A DNA stretch of 47,587 nt from Bacteroidia bacterium. Lineage in GTDB: Bacteria > Bacteroidota > Bacteroidia > Flavobacteriales > Flavobacteriaceae. Where the stretch lies: positions 1 through 47,587 of the forward strand of contig JAUIJA010000014.1 in the NCBI GenBank assembly GCA_030431055.1, read 5' to 3'. Below, piece after piece: positions 39,974-47,587 of the stretch. The position numbers were made by a program, and so were the translations under genes. The notes under the pieces are model-generated. The model was not told the origin of the DNA. It was given only the letters and a program-made list of their open reading frames with translations, and made no database searches. How positions within the stretch are numbered: position 1 is the first letter of the stretch; each line of letters starts with the position of its first letter.

Positions 39974-41509
39974 TTATTTCTTTTTCATCATTTTTAATAA
40001 AATTCCCATTGCACCACGAATAAATGTTGCACTAGTTAACACTTTTACAATACTTTTAGATAAAGTGTCAGAACTTGAGCTTCTTCGAGATGAACTTCTT
40101 TTACTAGTTTTTGCTTCTTTTTTCTTTTCCTCTTCTTTTTTAGCAATTTCTTGAGCGTCTTCAATTTTTTTGGTCAAAATTTCATAGGCACTTTCTCTAT
40201 CAATTACTTCATTATATTTTTTTGCCAATTTCGATTTTGTAATACATTCCGAAATTTCTGTTGGACTTAGAATATCCATTCTACTCATTGGAGCACGAAG
40301 CATAGTTGCTACTAAAGGTGTTGGAATTCCTTTTTCGTTTAAAGCTGTTACAAAAGCTTCACCAATTCCTAGCGAAGTTAAAACTTCATCGGTTTTATAA
40401 TAATCAGAAAGTGGATAATTTTCGGCACTCATTTTTATCGCTTTTCTATCTTTTGCTGTGAAAGCTCTCAACGCATGTTGGATTTTTAAACCTAATTGTG
40501 CCAAAACACTACTTGGAACATCCATTGGGTTTTGTGTAATAAAGAAAACACCAATTCCTTTTGAACGAATTAATTTTATAATCGCTTCTATTTGTTCCAA
40601 TAAAGCACTGCTTGCTTTGTCGAAAATTAGATGTGCTTCATCAATAAAAATGACCAATTCAGGTTGATTGTTATCGCCTTTTTCAGGCATAGTATTGTAA
40701 ATTTCAGCTAACAAACTCAACATAAAAGTTGAAAATAATTTTGGTCTATCTTGAATATCTGTTAAACGAATAACATTGATATAACCGTGACCATTTTCAT
40801 CAAAACGCATTAAATCGTCGATTTCAAATGATTTTTCACCAAAGAAAATATCGCCACCTTGTTGTTCTAATTCGATAATTTTTCTAAAAATAGCACCAGT
40901 AGAAGCTGTTGAAATTCTTCCGTAAGCTTCTGAAAATTCGGCTTTTCCTTCTTCGGTTGCGTATTGTAATACTTTTTTAAAGTCTTTTAAATCTAAAAGC
41001 GGAATGTTGTTATCATCACAATATTTAAAAACTACAGAAACAATTCCCGATTGCGTATCGTTTAAATCTAAAATTCGTGAAAAGAAAACCGGACCAAATT
41101 CTGAAACTGTAGCGCGAAGTCTTACTCCATTTTGCTCAGAAATTGTCATTAATTCAACGGGAAAACCCTTAGTGTTGTATTCTAAACCAATTTTTTGATG
41201 ACGTTCAGTTATAAAAGATTTTTCTTCTCCTGGTTGAGCAATTCCAGAAAAATCACCTTTTATATCCATCATCAAAACAGGAATTCCTTTTAAAGAAAGT
41301 TGTTCCGATAATACTTGAACACTTTTTGTTTTTCCTGTTCCGGTTGCTCCAGCAATTAATCCGTGTCGGTTTAATGTTTTTAAAGGAATATTTACATATG
41401 TGTTTGGCAAAACTTCGTTATCTAAAATTGCACCACCAATTGTTATAAAATCTCCTTTAAAAGTATAACCTTCATTTATATAGTTTGAAAAGTCTTCTTT
41501 TCTGCTCAT
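39974..41509 (-). CDS. HerA-like (DUF853) ATPase
   Basis: A 511-residue FtsK/HerA-superfamily ATPase with Walker A GATGTGKT at 54-61, Walker B LVIFIDEAHLIF, the glutamine motif FFITQNPMDVPSSVLAQLG and a Lys/Glu-rich coiled coil followed by a Ser-rich tail (KRSSSRRSSSSD). This is the stand-alone DUF853 family found in many bacteria; its job is unknown, though relatives move DNA. No NurA partner is adjacent. The ATG at 41509 (MSRKEDF) is preferred over an upstream in-frame start at 41530. Confidence 0.87.
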   Translation of the reverse strand: MSRKEDFSNYINEGYTFKGDFITIGGAILDNEVLPNTYVNIPLKTLNRHGLIAGATGTGKTKSVQVLSEQLSLKGIPVLMMDIKGDFSGIAQPGEEKSFITERHQKIGLEYNTKGFPVELMTISEQNGVRLRATVSEFGPVFFSRILDLNDTQSGIVSVVFKYCDDNNIPLLDLKDFKKVLQYATEEGKAEFSEAYGRISTASTGAIFRKIIELEQQGGDIFFGEKSFEIDDLMRFDENGHGYINVIRLTDIQDRPKLFSTFMLSLLAEIYNTMPEKGDNNQPELVIFIDEAHLIFDKASSALLEQIEAIIKLIRSKGIGVFFITQNPMDVPSSVLAQLGLKIQHALRAFTAKDRKAIKMSAENYPLSDYYKTDEVLTSLGIGEAFVTALNEKGIPTPLVATMLRAPMSRMDILSPTEISECITKSKLAKKYNEVIDRESAYEILTKKIEDAQEIAKKEEEKKKEAKTSKRSSSRRSSSSDTLSKSIVKVLTSATFIRGAMGILLKMMKKK

Positions 41510-41612
41510 TTTTCTAAAATTAAAAATCAAAAGTAATTAAAAACTAAAGTATTATCAATTTACCTATTTAATATTTCTGAAATCGAAACTCTAAATTCTA
41601 AATTCAATGTTG

Positions 41613-41620
41613 TAACTTTG
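41613..41620 (+). promoter_or_regulatory. queE -7 box
   Basis: TAACTTTG matches the consensus and lies 18 bases before the ATG at 41639. It also shows that the in-frame TTG at 41618 is promoter, not start. Confidence 0.55.
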
Positions 41621-41638
41621 CCCACTATTACAAAAAGA

Positions 41639-42271
41639 ATGCTTACAAAAGAAATTCAAATTGCGGTTGATAAAGGCGAAATGTTGCCTTTAATGGAGGA
41701 ATTTTATACGATTCAGGGTGAAGGTTATCATACTGGAACTGCAGCTTATTTTATACGAATTGGCGGTTGCGATGTTGGTTGCCATTGGTGTGATGTTAAA
41801 GAAAGTTGGAATGCCGATTTACATCCGCCAACAGAAACTGATATTATTGTTTCCAATGCTAAAAAATATGCGGAAACAGTTGTGGTAACTGGTGGTGAAC
41901 CGTTAACTTGGGATATGTCGATTTTAACTTCAAAATTAAAACAAGAAGGTTTAAATGTTCATATTGAAACTTCAGGAGCGTATGAGGTTTCTGGTAAATG
42001 GGATTGGTTTTGTTTATCGCCAAAAAAAGTAAAGTTACCCGTTCAAAGTGCTTATGATATTGCTGACGAATTAAAAGTCATCATTTATAACAAGCACGAT
42101 TTTCAGTTTGCCGAAGAACAAGCTGCAAAAGTGAACAATAAAGCAATTCTATTTTTACAACCAGAATGGAGTAAAAAAGAAGAGATGACGCCATTAATTA
42201 TCGATTATGTTATGAAAAATCCAAAATGGCGCATATCTTTACAAACACATAAATATTTAAATATTCCTTAA
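41639..42271 (+). CDS. queE: 7-Carboxy-7-deazaguanine synthase
   Basis: Radical-SAM enzyme that builds the 7-deazaguanine ring for queuosine. The 210-residue protein has the cluster motif C-x3-C-x2-C (Cys44, Cys48, Cys51 in GGCDVGCHWCDV), EFYTIQGEGYHTG near the N-terminus, TGGEP and HIETSGAYEV. The compact size is normal for QueE. It shares the window with queA, but the two are not adjacent. Confidence 0.94.
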   Translation: MLTKEIQIAVDKGEMLPLMEEFYTIQGEGYHTGTAAYFIRIGGCDVGCHWCDVKESWNADLHPPTETDIIVSNAKKYAETVVVTGGEPLTWDMSILTSKLKQEGLNVHIETSGAYEVSGKWDWFCLSPKKVKLPVQSAYDIADELKVIIYNKHDFQFAEEQAAKVNNKAILFLQPEWSKKEEMTPLIIDYVMKNPKWRISLQTHKYLNIP

Positions 42272-42281
42272 TTAATACACT

Positions 42282-42683
42282 ATGAAAAAATTAGTATTCG
42301 TTTTCGCATTTGCTTTAGCAAGTCAGTTTGGTTTTTCGCAAGAAGATTTTAAAGCAGATGTTATGAGAGTTATTGAAATGTCTGGTTCAAATGCTACAAT
42401 GGACGCTGCTAAAGCACAAGTTTTAGCTATGGTTCCTTCTGATAAGCAAGCAGAATTTACAAAAGAATTTGATGCAATTATTAATTCTATTTCTGAACAA
42501 CAAGCAAAAAACTTTATGGAAGTTTATACGCATGATGATGTAAAAGAAATGATTAAATTTTATGAATCGCCAGTTGGGAAGAAGATGCAAGAAAAAGCAC
42601 CAATTTTAGCTGAAAAAGCAATGGCAATGCAACAAGCTAACGCTATGCAAATTCAAAGTTTAGTTATGAAGTATATGCAATAA
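42282..42683 (+). CDS. Secreted DUF2059-domain protein
   Basis: A 133-residue protein with a signal peptide (MKKLVFVFAFALASQFGFSQ). The mature part is helical, and EVYTHDDVKEMIKFYESPVGKKMQEKAPIL is the characteristic DUF2059 segment. The function of the family is unknown. It starts 10 bases after queE, so it may be on the same transcript. Confidence 0.85.
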   Translation: MKKLVFVFAFALASQFGFSQEDFKADVMRVIEMSGSNATMDAAKAQVLAMVPSDKQAEFTKEFDAIINSISEQQAKNFMEVYTHDDVKEMIKFYESPVGKKMQEKAPILAEKAMAMQQANAMQIQSLVMKYMQ

Positions 42684-42700
42684 GAATTGTATTTAAGAAC

Positions 42701-42731
42701 AAAAAAGCCGACTAATTAGTCGGTTTTTTTT
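42701..42731. terminator. two-way terminator after the DUF2059 gene
   Basis: CCGACTAATTAGTCGG is a perfect 16-base palindrome flanked by A6 and T8, placed between converging genes. Confidence 0.9.
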
Positions 42732-43437
42732 ATTTAATAAGTTTTGCTAAATAATCGTAATGTTCACCTTCTAGAATAAGTTCACATTGCAATTCGTTAG
42801 CAATGGCAGCATTTTGCAATGTGTTATAATCAATATACATCCAATCGAAAGGTTCTTCTTTTTCTCCTTTGTATGTAATGTTAAAAACCACTTCACCATA
42901 ATAATCAACATCTGTAGGAATCCATTTTCCACCATCTTCATCTTCGTCAAACATGTAAATAATATCGGAAGAATCGACTAAAATTTGTCCGCCATCATTT
43001 AATAATGATTTCAATTGCAATAAAAATTTTGAAATATTTTTGAGTTTACCGCACATTCCAGCGCCATTCATTAATAACAATATAGTGTCGAAAGTTTCAT
43101 TTTCCAACTTCATTACATCTTGAACAAAAGCTTTTTTCATACCGCGAAGTTTACAAGCTTCAATGGCATTTGCTGAAATATCAATAGAAGTTACATCAAG
43201 ATTTCGTTCGTTTTGTAAATACAAACTGTGACTTCCTGCACCACAACCTACATCAAGTACTTTCCCTTTTGCTAATTGTAATGCTTTTTGTTCCATTTTT
43301 GGCATTTCAGCATAATCACGAAACAAATAAGCGACACTCATTTCATCGGCTTCACTAATAGAAGTTTCTGTAATTAAATCTTCGGGACTATTGTTGGTTT
43401 GGAAATCTAAAATGGCTTTTCCGAATAAATCTTTCAT
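42730..43437 (-). CDS. Class I SAM-dependent methyltransferase
   Basis: A 235-residue Rossmann-fold methyltransferase: motif I VLDVGCGAGSHSLYL, acidic residue after strand 2 in VTSIDISANAIEAC, and FDTILLLMNGAGMCG at motif IV. The substrate is unknown. Ser and Asn replace the usual aromatic residues of motif IV seen in N-methyltransferases, which favours a small-molecule substrate (weak inference). It stands alone between a terminator and a divergent gene. Confidence 0.82.
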   Translation of the reverse strand: MKDLFGKAILDFQTNNSPEDLITETSISEADEMSVAYLFRDYAEMPKMEQKALQLAKGKVLDVGCGAGSHSLYLQNERNLDVTSIDISANAIEACKLRGMKKAFVQDVMKLENETFDTILLLMNGAGMCGKLKNISKFLLQLKSLLNDGGQILVDSSDIIYMFDEDEDGGKWIPTDVDYYGEVVFNITYKGEKEEPFDWMYIDYNTLQNAAIANELQCELILEGEHYDYLAKLIK

Positions 43438-43506
43438 TTCAAGTTTATGTGTTTATATGGTTATTTGTTAAGTCGTTTTTTTAATTTTACATCCAAATAA
43501 AACAAA

Positions 43507-44004
43507 TTGACAAATCCACGAATTGACATATTACAAAAGTTAGCCAAAGATAAGCATAACGAGAATAAAAAGTATTTTACTAAACTAAAAAAGAAACCAC
43601 CAAAGAATCTTGATTATGTAATGCAAGATTTACATGAAGCAGAGTTTGAAAAAACAGATTGTCTAGACTGTGCCAATTGTTGTAAAACTACAGGTCCATT
43701 GTTTACTTCTGCAGATATTGAGAGAATTTCGAAACATTTACGATTAAAACCCCAACAATTTATTGAACAATATCTTCGCATTGATGAAGAAAATGATTAT
43801 GTGTTGCAAAGTGTACCGTGTACTTTTTTAGATAGCGATAATAAATGTTTTATTTATGATGTTCGCCCAAAAGCTTGTAAAGAATTTCCGCATACTGACA
43901 GAAAAAAGTTTCAACAAATTTCGAATTTAACGTTGAAGAATGTTGCAATTTGTCCTGCCGCTTATAATATTGTTGAAGAAATGAAGAAGAAAATGCCTTT
44001 GTAG
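43507..44004 (+). CDS. YkgJ-family Cys-cluster protein
   Basis: A 165-residue protein with the family Cys pattern: DCLDCANCCKTTGPLF, VPCTFLDSDNKCFIYDVRPKACKEFP and a last Cys in VAICPAAYN. The family (PF03692) probably binds zinc or an iron-sulfur cluster; the role is unknown. The start is TTG at 43507, since there is no ATG before the conserved LAKDKHNENKKYF. The PH-like gene follows after one base. Confidence 0.85.
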   Translation: MTNPRIDILQKLAKDKHNENKKYFTKLKKKPPKNLDYVMQDLHEAEFEKTDCLDCANCCKTTGPLFTSADIERISKHLRLKPQQFIEQYLRIDEENDYVLQSVPCTFLDSDNKCFIYDVRPKACKEFPHTDRKKFQQISNLTLKNVAICPAAYNIVEEMKKKMPL

Positions 44005-44005
44005 T

Positions 44006-44395
44006 ATGAAAGTATATAGATCTAAAATAGACTGGTGGTTAATTCTTTTGATTTTAGGAGTTTTTGGTTATCCTATTGTAGAAGGTTTAGTAAAAAGACA
44101 ATTAGGCTTGTCATTAACAATGTTAGCTATTTTACTTGTGATTTTTTGGATGTTCTCCAAAATTAAATACATAATTGATTCTAATGTTTTGAAAATTTGG
44201 TGGTTGAAAATTGAAATAAAATCAATTAAAAGAATTTATAAAACTAGAAATCCATTAAGTTCGCCTGCTCTATCTTTAGATAGAATTGCAATTGTTTACA
44301 ATAAATATGACGAAGTGTTAATTTCGCCTAAAGATAAACAAGGTTTTGTTGATGAATTGTTGAAACAGAATTCTGAGATTAAAGTTGAGATTTAG
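44006..44395 (+). CDS. Membrane-anchored bacterial PH-like protein
   Basis: A 129-residue protein with two membrane helices (about 11-28 and 34-52) and a C-terminal domain with SSPALSLDRIAIVYNKYDEV and LISPKDKQGFVDEL, the hallmark of short bacterial PH-domain proteins. It is probably anchored in the inner membrane with the PH domain in the cytoplasm. Function unknown. Confidence 0.75.
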   Translation: MKVYRSKIDWWLILLILGVFGYPIVEGLVKRQLGLSLTMLAILLVIFWMFSKIKYIIDSNVLKIWWLKIEIKSIKRIYKTRNPLSSPALSLDRIAIVYNKYDEVLISPKDKQGFVDELLKQNSEIKVEI

Positions 44396-44399
44396 AGAA

Positions 44400-44822
44400 T
44401 TATCTTCTAAAATATAAAGTATCTTTTGTGTAAAGAAAGTTTCCATTCACATCATACTTATTTATTTTAGTATATTTTTTAAAACCGGCTTTCATGATTA
44501 GAGTAGTATCTGTAATTTCTTTGTCCATATAAATTTTATTTATTTTTGGATCACGAGATGAATAAGAAAGTTTATAAAAACATCCAAGCTTTGCATTTGA
44601 TTTTTTAATTAAACAACTTCCTTGATAATCTTTGTTGTTTAAGCTGAAAAGATAATGAATTAGTTTTCCACTTTTTGATCCAGAAAAACTTATTGTTTTG
44701 GCAACAGTCTCTTCACTAAATTTTTTAAGTTCTTGTTTTTCTTTGTCAATTTGAAACTCTGAGTAAATAATTACAGTTCCAATGATAATTAAACCAATTG
44801 TAACGCTTTTAATTCTATTCAT
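44400..44822 (-). CDS. Hypothetical membrane-anchored protein
   Basis: A 140-residue protein with one N-terminal hydrophobic helix (about 5-22) that is probably a signal anchor, then a charged stretch (DKEKQELKKFSEE) and a beta-rich domain with two Cys (GSCLIKK, KLGCFYKL). No family recognised. Its start overlaps the end of namZ by 8 bases on the same strand, so it is likely co-transcribed. Confidence 0.6.
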   Translation of the reverse strand: MNRIKSVTIGLIIIGTVIIYSEFQIDKEKQELKKFSEETVAKTISFSGSKSGKLIHYLFSLNNKDYQGSCLIKKSNAKLGCFYKLSYSSRDPKINKIYMDKEITDTTLIMKAGFKKYTKINKYDVNGNFLYTKDTLYFRR

Positions 44823-46068
44823 AAATCAAATATTTCTTTCTCATTTCCTTAAATTTACTTAAACCCTCTTGCCAAGAAGCTCTAATTTCTTTTTCAGAAA
44901 TTCCACTTTCAAATTGTTGTTGTAATTTTTTGGTTCCAGCAAGTTTGGTAAAAAACGAATTAAAGAATTTTGATTTATCAGTTGTTTCATTGTAAGCTTT
45001 TAATAACCAATTCAATTCTAATCGATTTACTTTTTCAATTTCAGTTAAATCTTCACCAAAACATTCTTTACCATTATATAAAGGATCTTTTGCGCCTTCA
45101 TTAGGTTTTGGTATAAAGCTAAAATCGTTTTTAGATAAATAAGGCGAACCGTAAATTTGAAATTGTTTTTCCGTTCCTCGGCCAACACTTACATTCGTTC
45201 CTTCAAAAAAGCACAAACTTGCGTATAGATTTATGGCTTGGTCGTTAGGTAAATTTGGCGATGGTTTTACAGGTAAACTATAACTCATGTTTCGAGTATA
45301 ATTTTCACATGGAATTACGGTTAACTTACATTGAATTCCTTTTTCAAGCCATTTTTCACCATTAATCATTTTAGCATATTCACCAATGGTCATTCCATGT
45401 AAAACAGGGATTTTATGCATTCCCACAAAACTTTTAAATTCTTCTTCAAGAATTGGTCCGTCGACAATATCAATATTAGGATTTGGTCGGTCTAAAACCA
45501 ATAACGGAATATTTTGCTCGGCACATGCTTCCATTACATAATGTAAGGTAGATATATAAGTGTAAAATCGCGCACCAACATCTTGAATATCGAAAATCAT
45601 AACTTCGATTCCTGCTAATTGTTCTGGTTTTGGTTTTTTGTTGTTTCCGTAAAGTGAAATAATGGGTAAGCCTGTTTTGCTGTCTTTTCCATTCGCAACG
45701 TGTTCTCCAGCATCGGCAGTTCCTCTAAAACCATGTTCTGGGGCAAATATTTTAGTAACTTCAACTTTTTGTTCTGTTAAATAATCAACAAGATGAGTTC
45801 CATTTGAAAGAATCCCAGTTTGATTGGTAACAATTCCCGTTTTTTTGTTTTTCAGTAATGGTAAATATTTTGCAGAATTATCAGCTCCTAATAATATTGT
45901 CTTTTCTTTAATTAAATTTTCGTCAGTTCGAGCGGAGTCGAGAATACTTATTTCTGACTTCTGGCTTTCGACTTTTAACTTTTGACTTGATTGAGTTGAA
46001 TTTCCACATGAAAAAACAAGTAAAACAAATAATAAAAATGTATTTTTGAACAAAAATTTCGGAATCAT
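44815..46068 (-). CDS. namZ: DUF1343 exo-beta-N-acetylmuramidase (NamZ-like) lipoprotein
   Basis: A lipoprotein of about 417 residues: signal MIPKFLFKNTFLLFVLLVFS then Cys. The DUF1343 domain includes TGIVTNQTG, KIFAPEHGFRGTADAGEH, FDIQDVGARFYTYISTLHYV, LDRPNP, MTIGEYAKMINGE and FFEGTNVSVGRGTEKQFQIYGSPYL. Family members (B. subtilis YbbC, now NamZ) remove N-acetylmuramic acid from peptidoglycan fragments. Between the lipid anchor and the domain, about 20 residues (QKLKVESQKSEISILDSART) are encoded by dispersed-repeat DNA (45926-45989). ATG 46068 is used; ATG 46074, two codons upstream, shares its bases with the divergent start. Confidence 0.88.
   Translation of the reverse strand: MIPKFLFKNTFLLFVLLVFSCGNSTQSSQKLKVESQKSEISILDSARTDENLIKEKTILLGADNSAKYLPLLKNKKTGIVTNQTGILSNGTHLVDYLTEQKVEVTKIFAPEHGFRGTADAGEHVANGKDSKTGLPIISLYGNNKKPKPEQLAGIEVMIFDIQDVGARFYTYISTLHYVMEACAEQNIPLLVLDRPNPNIDIVDGPILEEEFKSFVGMHKIPVLHGMTIGEYAKMINGEKWLEKGIQCKLTVIPCENYTRNMSYSLPVKPSPNLPNDQAINLYASLCFFEGTNVSVGRGTEKQFQIYGSPYLSKNDFSFIPKPNEGAKDPLYNGKECFGEDLTEIEKVNRLELNWLLKAYNETTDKSKFFNSFFTKLAGTKKLQQQFESGISEKEIRASWQEGLSKFKEMRKKYLIYE
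45926..45989. repeat. two kinds of dispersed repeat translated inside namZ
   Basis: GTTCGAGCGGAGTCGAGAA (45926-45944) matches the metH segment at 17884 with one mismatch over 18 bases. It is followed by a run of TTTGACTT/TTTCGACTT-type units (45951-45989), the complement of the AAAAGTC units at the start of aroA. Both lie in the linker between lipid anchor and enzyme domain. Confidence 0.7.
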
Positions 46069-46073
46069 AACCA

Positions 46074-47309
46074 TTGAATTTAGAATATTTCATAGCCAAA
46101 CGATTAACCGCTGCTAAGAGCCATAAAAGTAGTGTTTCTTCTCCAATAATTAAAATTGCAACTATTGCTATTGCATTAAGTATTTTAATGATGGTAGTTT
46201 CTGTGGCAACCGGAATTGGATTACAAAAGAAAATTCGCGAAAAAGTTTCAGCTTTTAACGGACATGTGATTATTTCTAACTTCGATGATAATCAATCTCA
46301 AATTAATACGGTTCCTATTTCAACCAATAAAGATTTCTATCCCAAATTCAATTCTGTCGAAGGAATAAAGCATATTCAAGCGGTTGCGAATAAAGCGGGT
46401 TTAATTCGAACGGAAGAAACAGTAGAAGGAGTAGTTTTTAAAGGTGTTGGAAAAGATTATGATTGGAATAATATTAAAGAGTATTTAGTTGAAGGAAGTT
46501 TACCCGAATTTTCTAAAGCAAGTTATGTTGATGATGTGCTAGTTTCTCAGTATTTGGTCGATCGATTGCATTTAAAATTGGGCGATATTTGCCGAACGTA
46601 CTTTTTAAAAGAAGGAGGAAAAGGATATAACTTGCGTAGCTTTAAAATCGTTGGAATATTCAATTCAGGTTTTCAGGAATTTGATGCCAACTATATAATA
46701 GGTGATATTCGTCATATTCAAAAAATCAATAAATGGAAAAAAGATGAAGTTGGTCAGTTTGAAGTTTTTCTAAATGATTTTGACGAAATGGATATTAAAG
46801 GAAAGGAAATCTATAAACAAACGCCTTCTAATTATAATGTAACTACAATTTCAGAAAAGTATTATAGTATATTCGAATGGTTAAAACTTTTCGACTTTAA
46901 TATTGTTGTTATTCTTTCCATTATGATTTGGGTAGCAGTAATTAATATGATAGTTGCGCTTTTGGTATTAATATTAGAAAGAACGCAAATGATAGGTGTT
47001 CTAAAATCTTTAGGCGCAACCAATTGGAATATTCGCAAAATCTTTTTGTACAATGCATTTCATTTAATTGCAAAAGGATTGCTTTGGGGAAATGGAATTG
47101 CTCTTTTGTTATTGTTTGCACAAAAGTATTTCGGAATCGTTTCTTTGAACCCACAAAACTATTATGTTAACCAAGCACCAGTTGATATTAATTTTGTTTT
47201 TATTCTACTTATTAATATAGGAGTAATCGCAATTTGTTTGTTGGTTTTATTAATTCCTTCTTATATAATTACCAAAATTTCTCCAGTTAAAGCCATTCGT
47301 TTTAATTAG
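46074..47309 (+). CDS. FtsX/LolE-type ABC transporter permease
   Basis: A 411-residue MacB/FtsX-family permease: one N-terminal membrane helix (about 25-48), a large periplasmic domain (about 50-265, with AFNGHVIISNFDDNQS) and three C-terminal helices (about 270-298, 320-345, 370-400), ending IPSYIITKISPVKAIRF. It resembles LolC/LolE, which extract lipoproteins from the inner membrane; the ATPase is not next to it. It starts at TTG 46074 (conserved NLEYFIAKRL follows), directly abutting the start of the divergent namZ gene. Confidence 0.9.
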   Translation: MNLEYFIAKRLTAAKSHKSSVSSPIIKIATIAIALSILMMVVSVATGIGLQKKIREKVSAFNGHVIISNFDDNQSQINTVPISTNKDFYPKFNSVEGIKHIQAVANKAGLIRTEETVEGVVFKGVGKDYDWNNIKEYLVEGSLPEFSKASYVDDVLVSQYLVDRLHLKLGDICRTYFLKEGGKGYNLRSFKIVGIFNSGFQEFDANYIIGDIRHIQKINKWKKDEVGQFEVFLNDFDEMDIKGKEIYKQTPSNYNVTTISEKYYSIFEWLKLFDFNIVVILSIMIWVAVINMIVALLVLILERTQMIGVLKSLGATNWNIRKIFLYNAFHLIAKGLLWGNGIALLLLFAQKYFGIVSLNPQNYYVNQAPVDINFVFILLINIGVIAICLLVLLIPSYIITKISPVKAIRFN

Positions 47310-47343
47310 TAGCACCACATTTTTCTTTCAGTTCATTACTTTT

Positions 47344-47417
47344 CCCGCTGTCCACTATATCTTTTTGTTAGTTTGAGTGGAGTGGAAGACAAAAAGGATG
47401 TCGTTTCCATCGGGGCT
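47344..47417. repeat. palindromic dispersed element downstream of the permease gene
   Basis: An imperfect 74-base palindrome has ends CCCGCTG and CATCGGGG (complementary but for one base) and an inner stem ATCTTTTTGT/ACAAAAAGGAT. Its centre, GTTTGAGTGGAGTGGAAGA, is a diverged relative of the 18-mer found inside metH and namZ. It looks like a REP- or MITE-like repeat. The rest of the spacer 47310-47544 has nothing else recognisable apart from AT-rich promoter-like sequence near 47497-47517. Confidence 0.6.
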
Positions 47418-47544
47418 TTAAAAGTCATTTTTGTTTTTCTTCATCACGATTTATCATTAATGACTTAGGATTGAAGATTAAAAAATGAAAATATTTATTT
47501 TGTAACTAATTGATATTTAGGATTAATAAAAAAAGATTAAAAAA

Positions 47545-47587
47545 ATGTTATTAAAAAGTTTGGAAGTTGGTAAAAGAGTTCTACTTT
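47545..47587 (+). CDS. possible start of a gene cut by the window end
   Basis: ATG at 47545 opens a frame (MLLKSLEVGKRVLL) that is still open at the last base, after an A-rich leader of the kind seen before other genes here. Too little is visible to identify it. Confidence 0.3.
   Translation, partial: MLLKSLEVGKRVLL

Overview
The window is AT-rich chromosomal DNA from a member of the Bacteroidota, almost certainly a Flavobacterium-like Flavobacteriaceae. The signs are gldA of the gliding machinery, -7 boxes of the TAnnTTTG type before many genes, the two-gene split of metH, flavobacterial versions of tig, clpP, clpX, queA and rsgA, and lipoproteins with acidic residues after the lipid-modified Cys. 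There is no rRNA, tRNA, CRISPR array, transposase or prophage; the content is mostly core metabolism in short operons separated by clear intrinsic terminators.

Layout. 1-2454: end of a FadL-type outer membrane protein, an SGNH-hydrolase lipoprotein broken by one in-frame TGA, and a small membrane protein. 2556-5957: the proteostasis set tig, clpP, clpX. 5992-19470: a sulfur amino acid island of metK (minus strand), cysE-cysK, metX-thrA-metZ, and metH (two genes)-metF. 19732-20729: two tandem secreted TPR-like proteins. 20768-23760: gldA, a TetR-like regulator and an ABC1/UbiB kinase. 23741-28367: a photolyase cluster with a hidden DUF2256 gene, CRY-DASH, an FeS-type photolyase-like protein, a DUF2805 protein, an atypical SDR and folE. 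28407-29601: an aromatic leader peptide and the DAHP synthase/chorismate mutase gene. 30185-33366: rsgA-dtd-small ORF-mazG-like-aroA. 33485-39145: queA, then kynU, an arginase-fold gene, a NUMOD4/HNH-like gene and kmo (kynurenine pathway). 39169-47309: cupin, SnoaL-like lipoprotein, HerA-like ATPase, queE, DUF2059, methyltransferase, YkgJ-type Cys-cluster protein, PH-like membrane protein, namZ (DUF1343) and an FtsX/LolE-type permease.

Most interesting points. (1) The sulfur island carries a different RNA control device before each transcription unit. cysE has a Cys-rich leader peptide with an attenuator. metX has a Met-rich leader with an attenuator. metH has a SAM-I (S-box) riboswitch. metK has a structured leader that resembles an S-box. 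The Cys and Met leaders are clearly related to each other: they share CAATATGTGT and CCGCAGAGGAA at almost the same spacing but differ in the sensed codons, and the second motif lies in a different reading frame in each, so it is probably kept as an antiterminator RNA. A third, independent attenuator with an FWWF leader precedes the DAHP synthase gene. (2) Dispersed repeat sequences of the kind usually found between genes are translated inside three proteins: AroA at three places, the MetH C-terminal subunit and NamZ. MetH and NamZ share an 18-mer with one mismatch, and a relative of it sits in a palindromic element at 47344-47417. (3) A 49-codon DUF2256 gene overlaps both of its neighbours in the photolyase cluster.

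All calls come from reading the sequence and from knowledge of the families; no database search or folding program was run.
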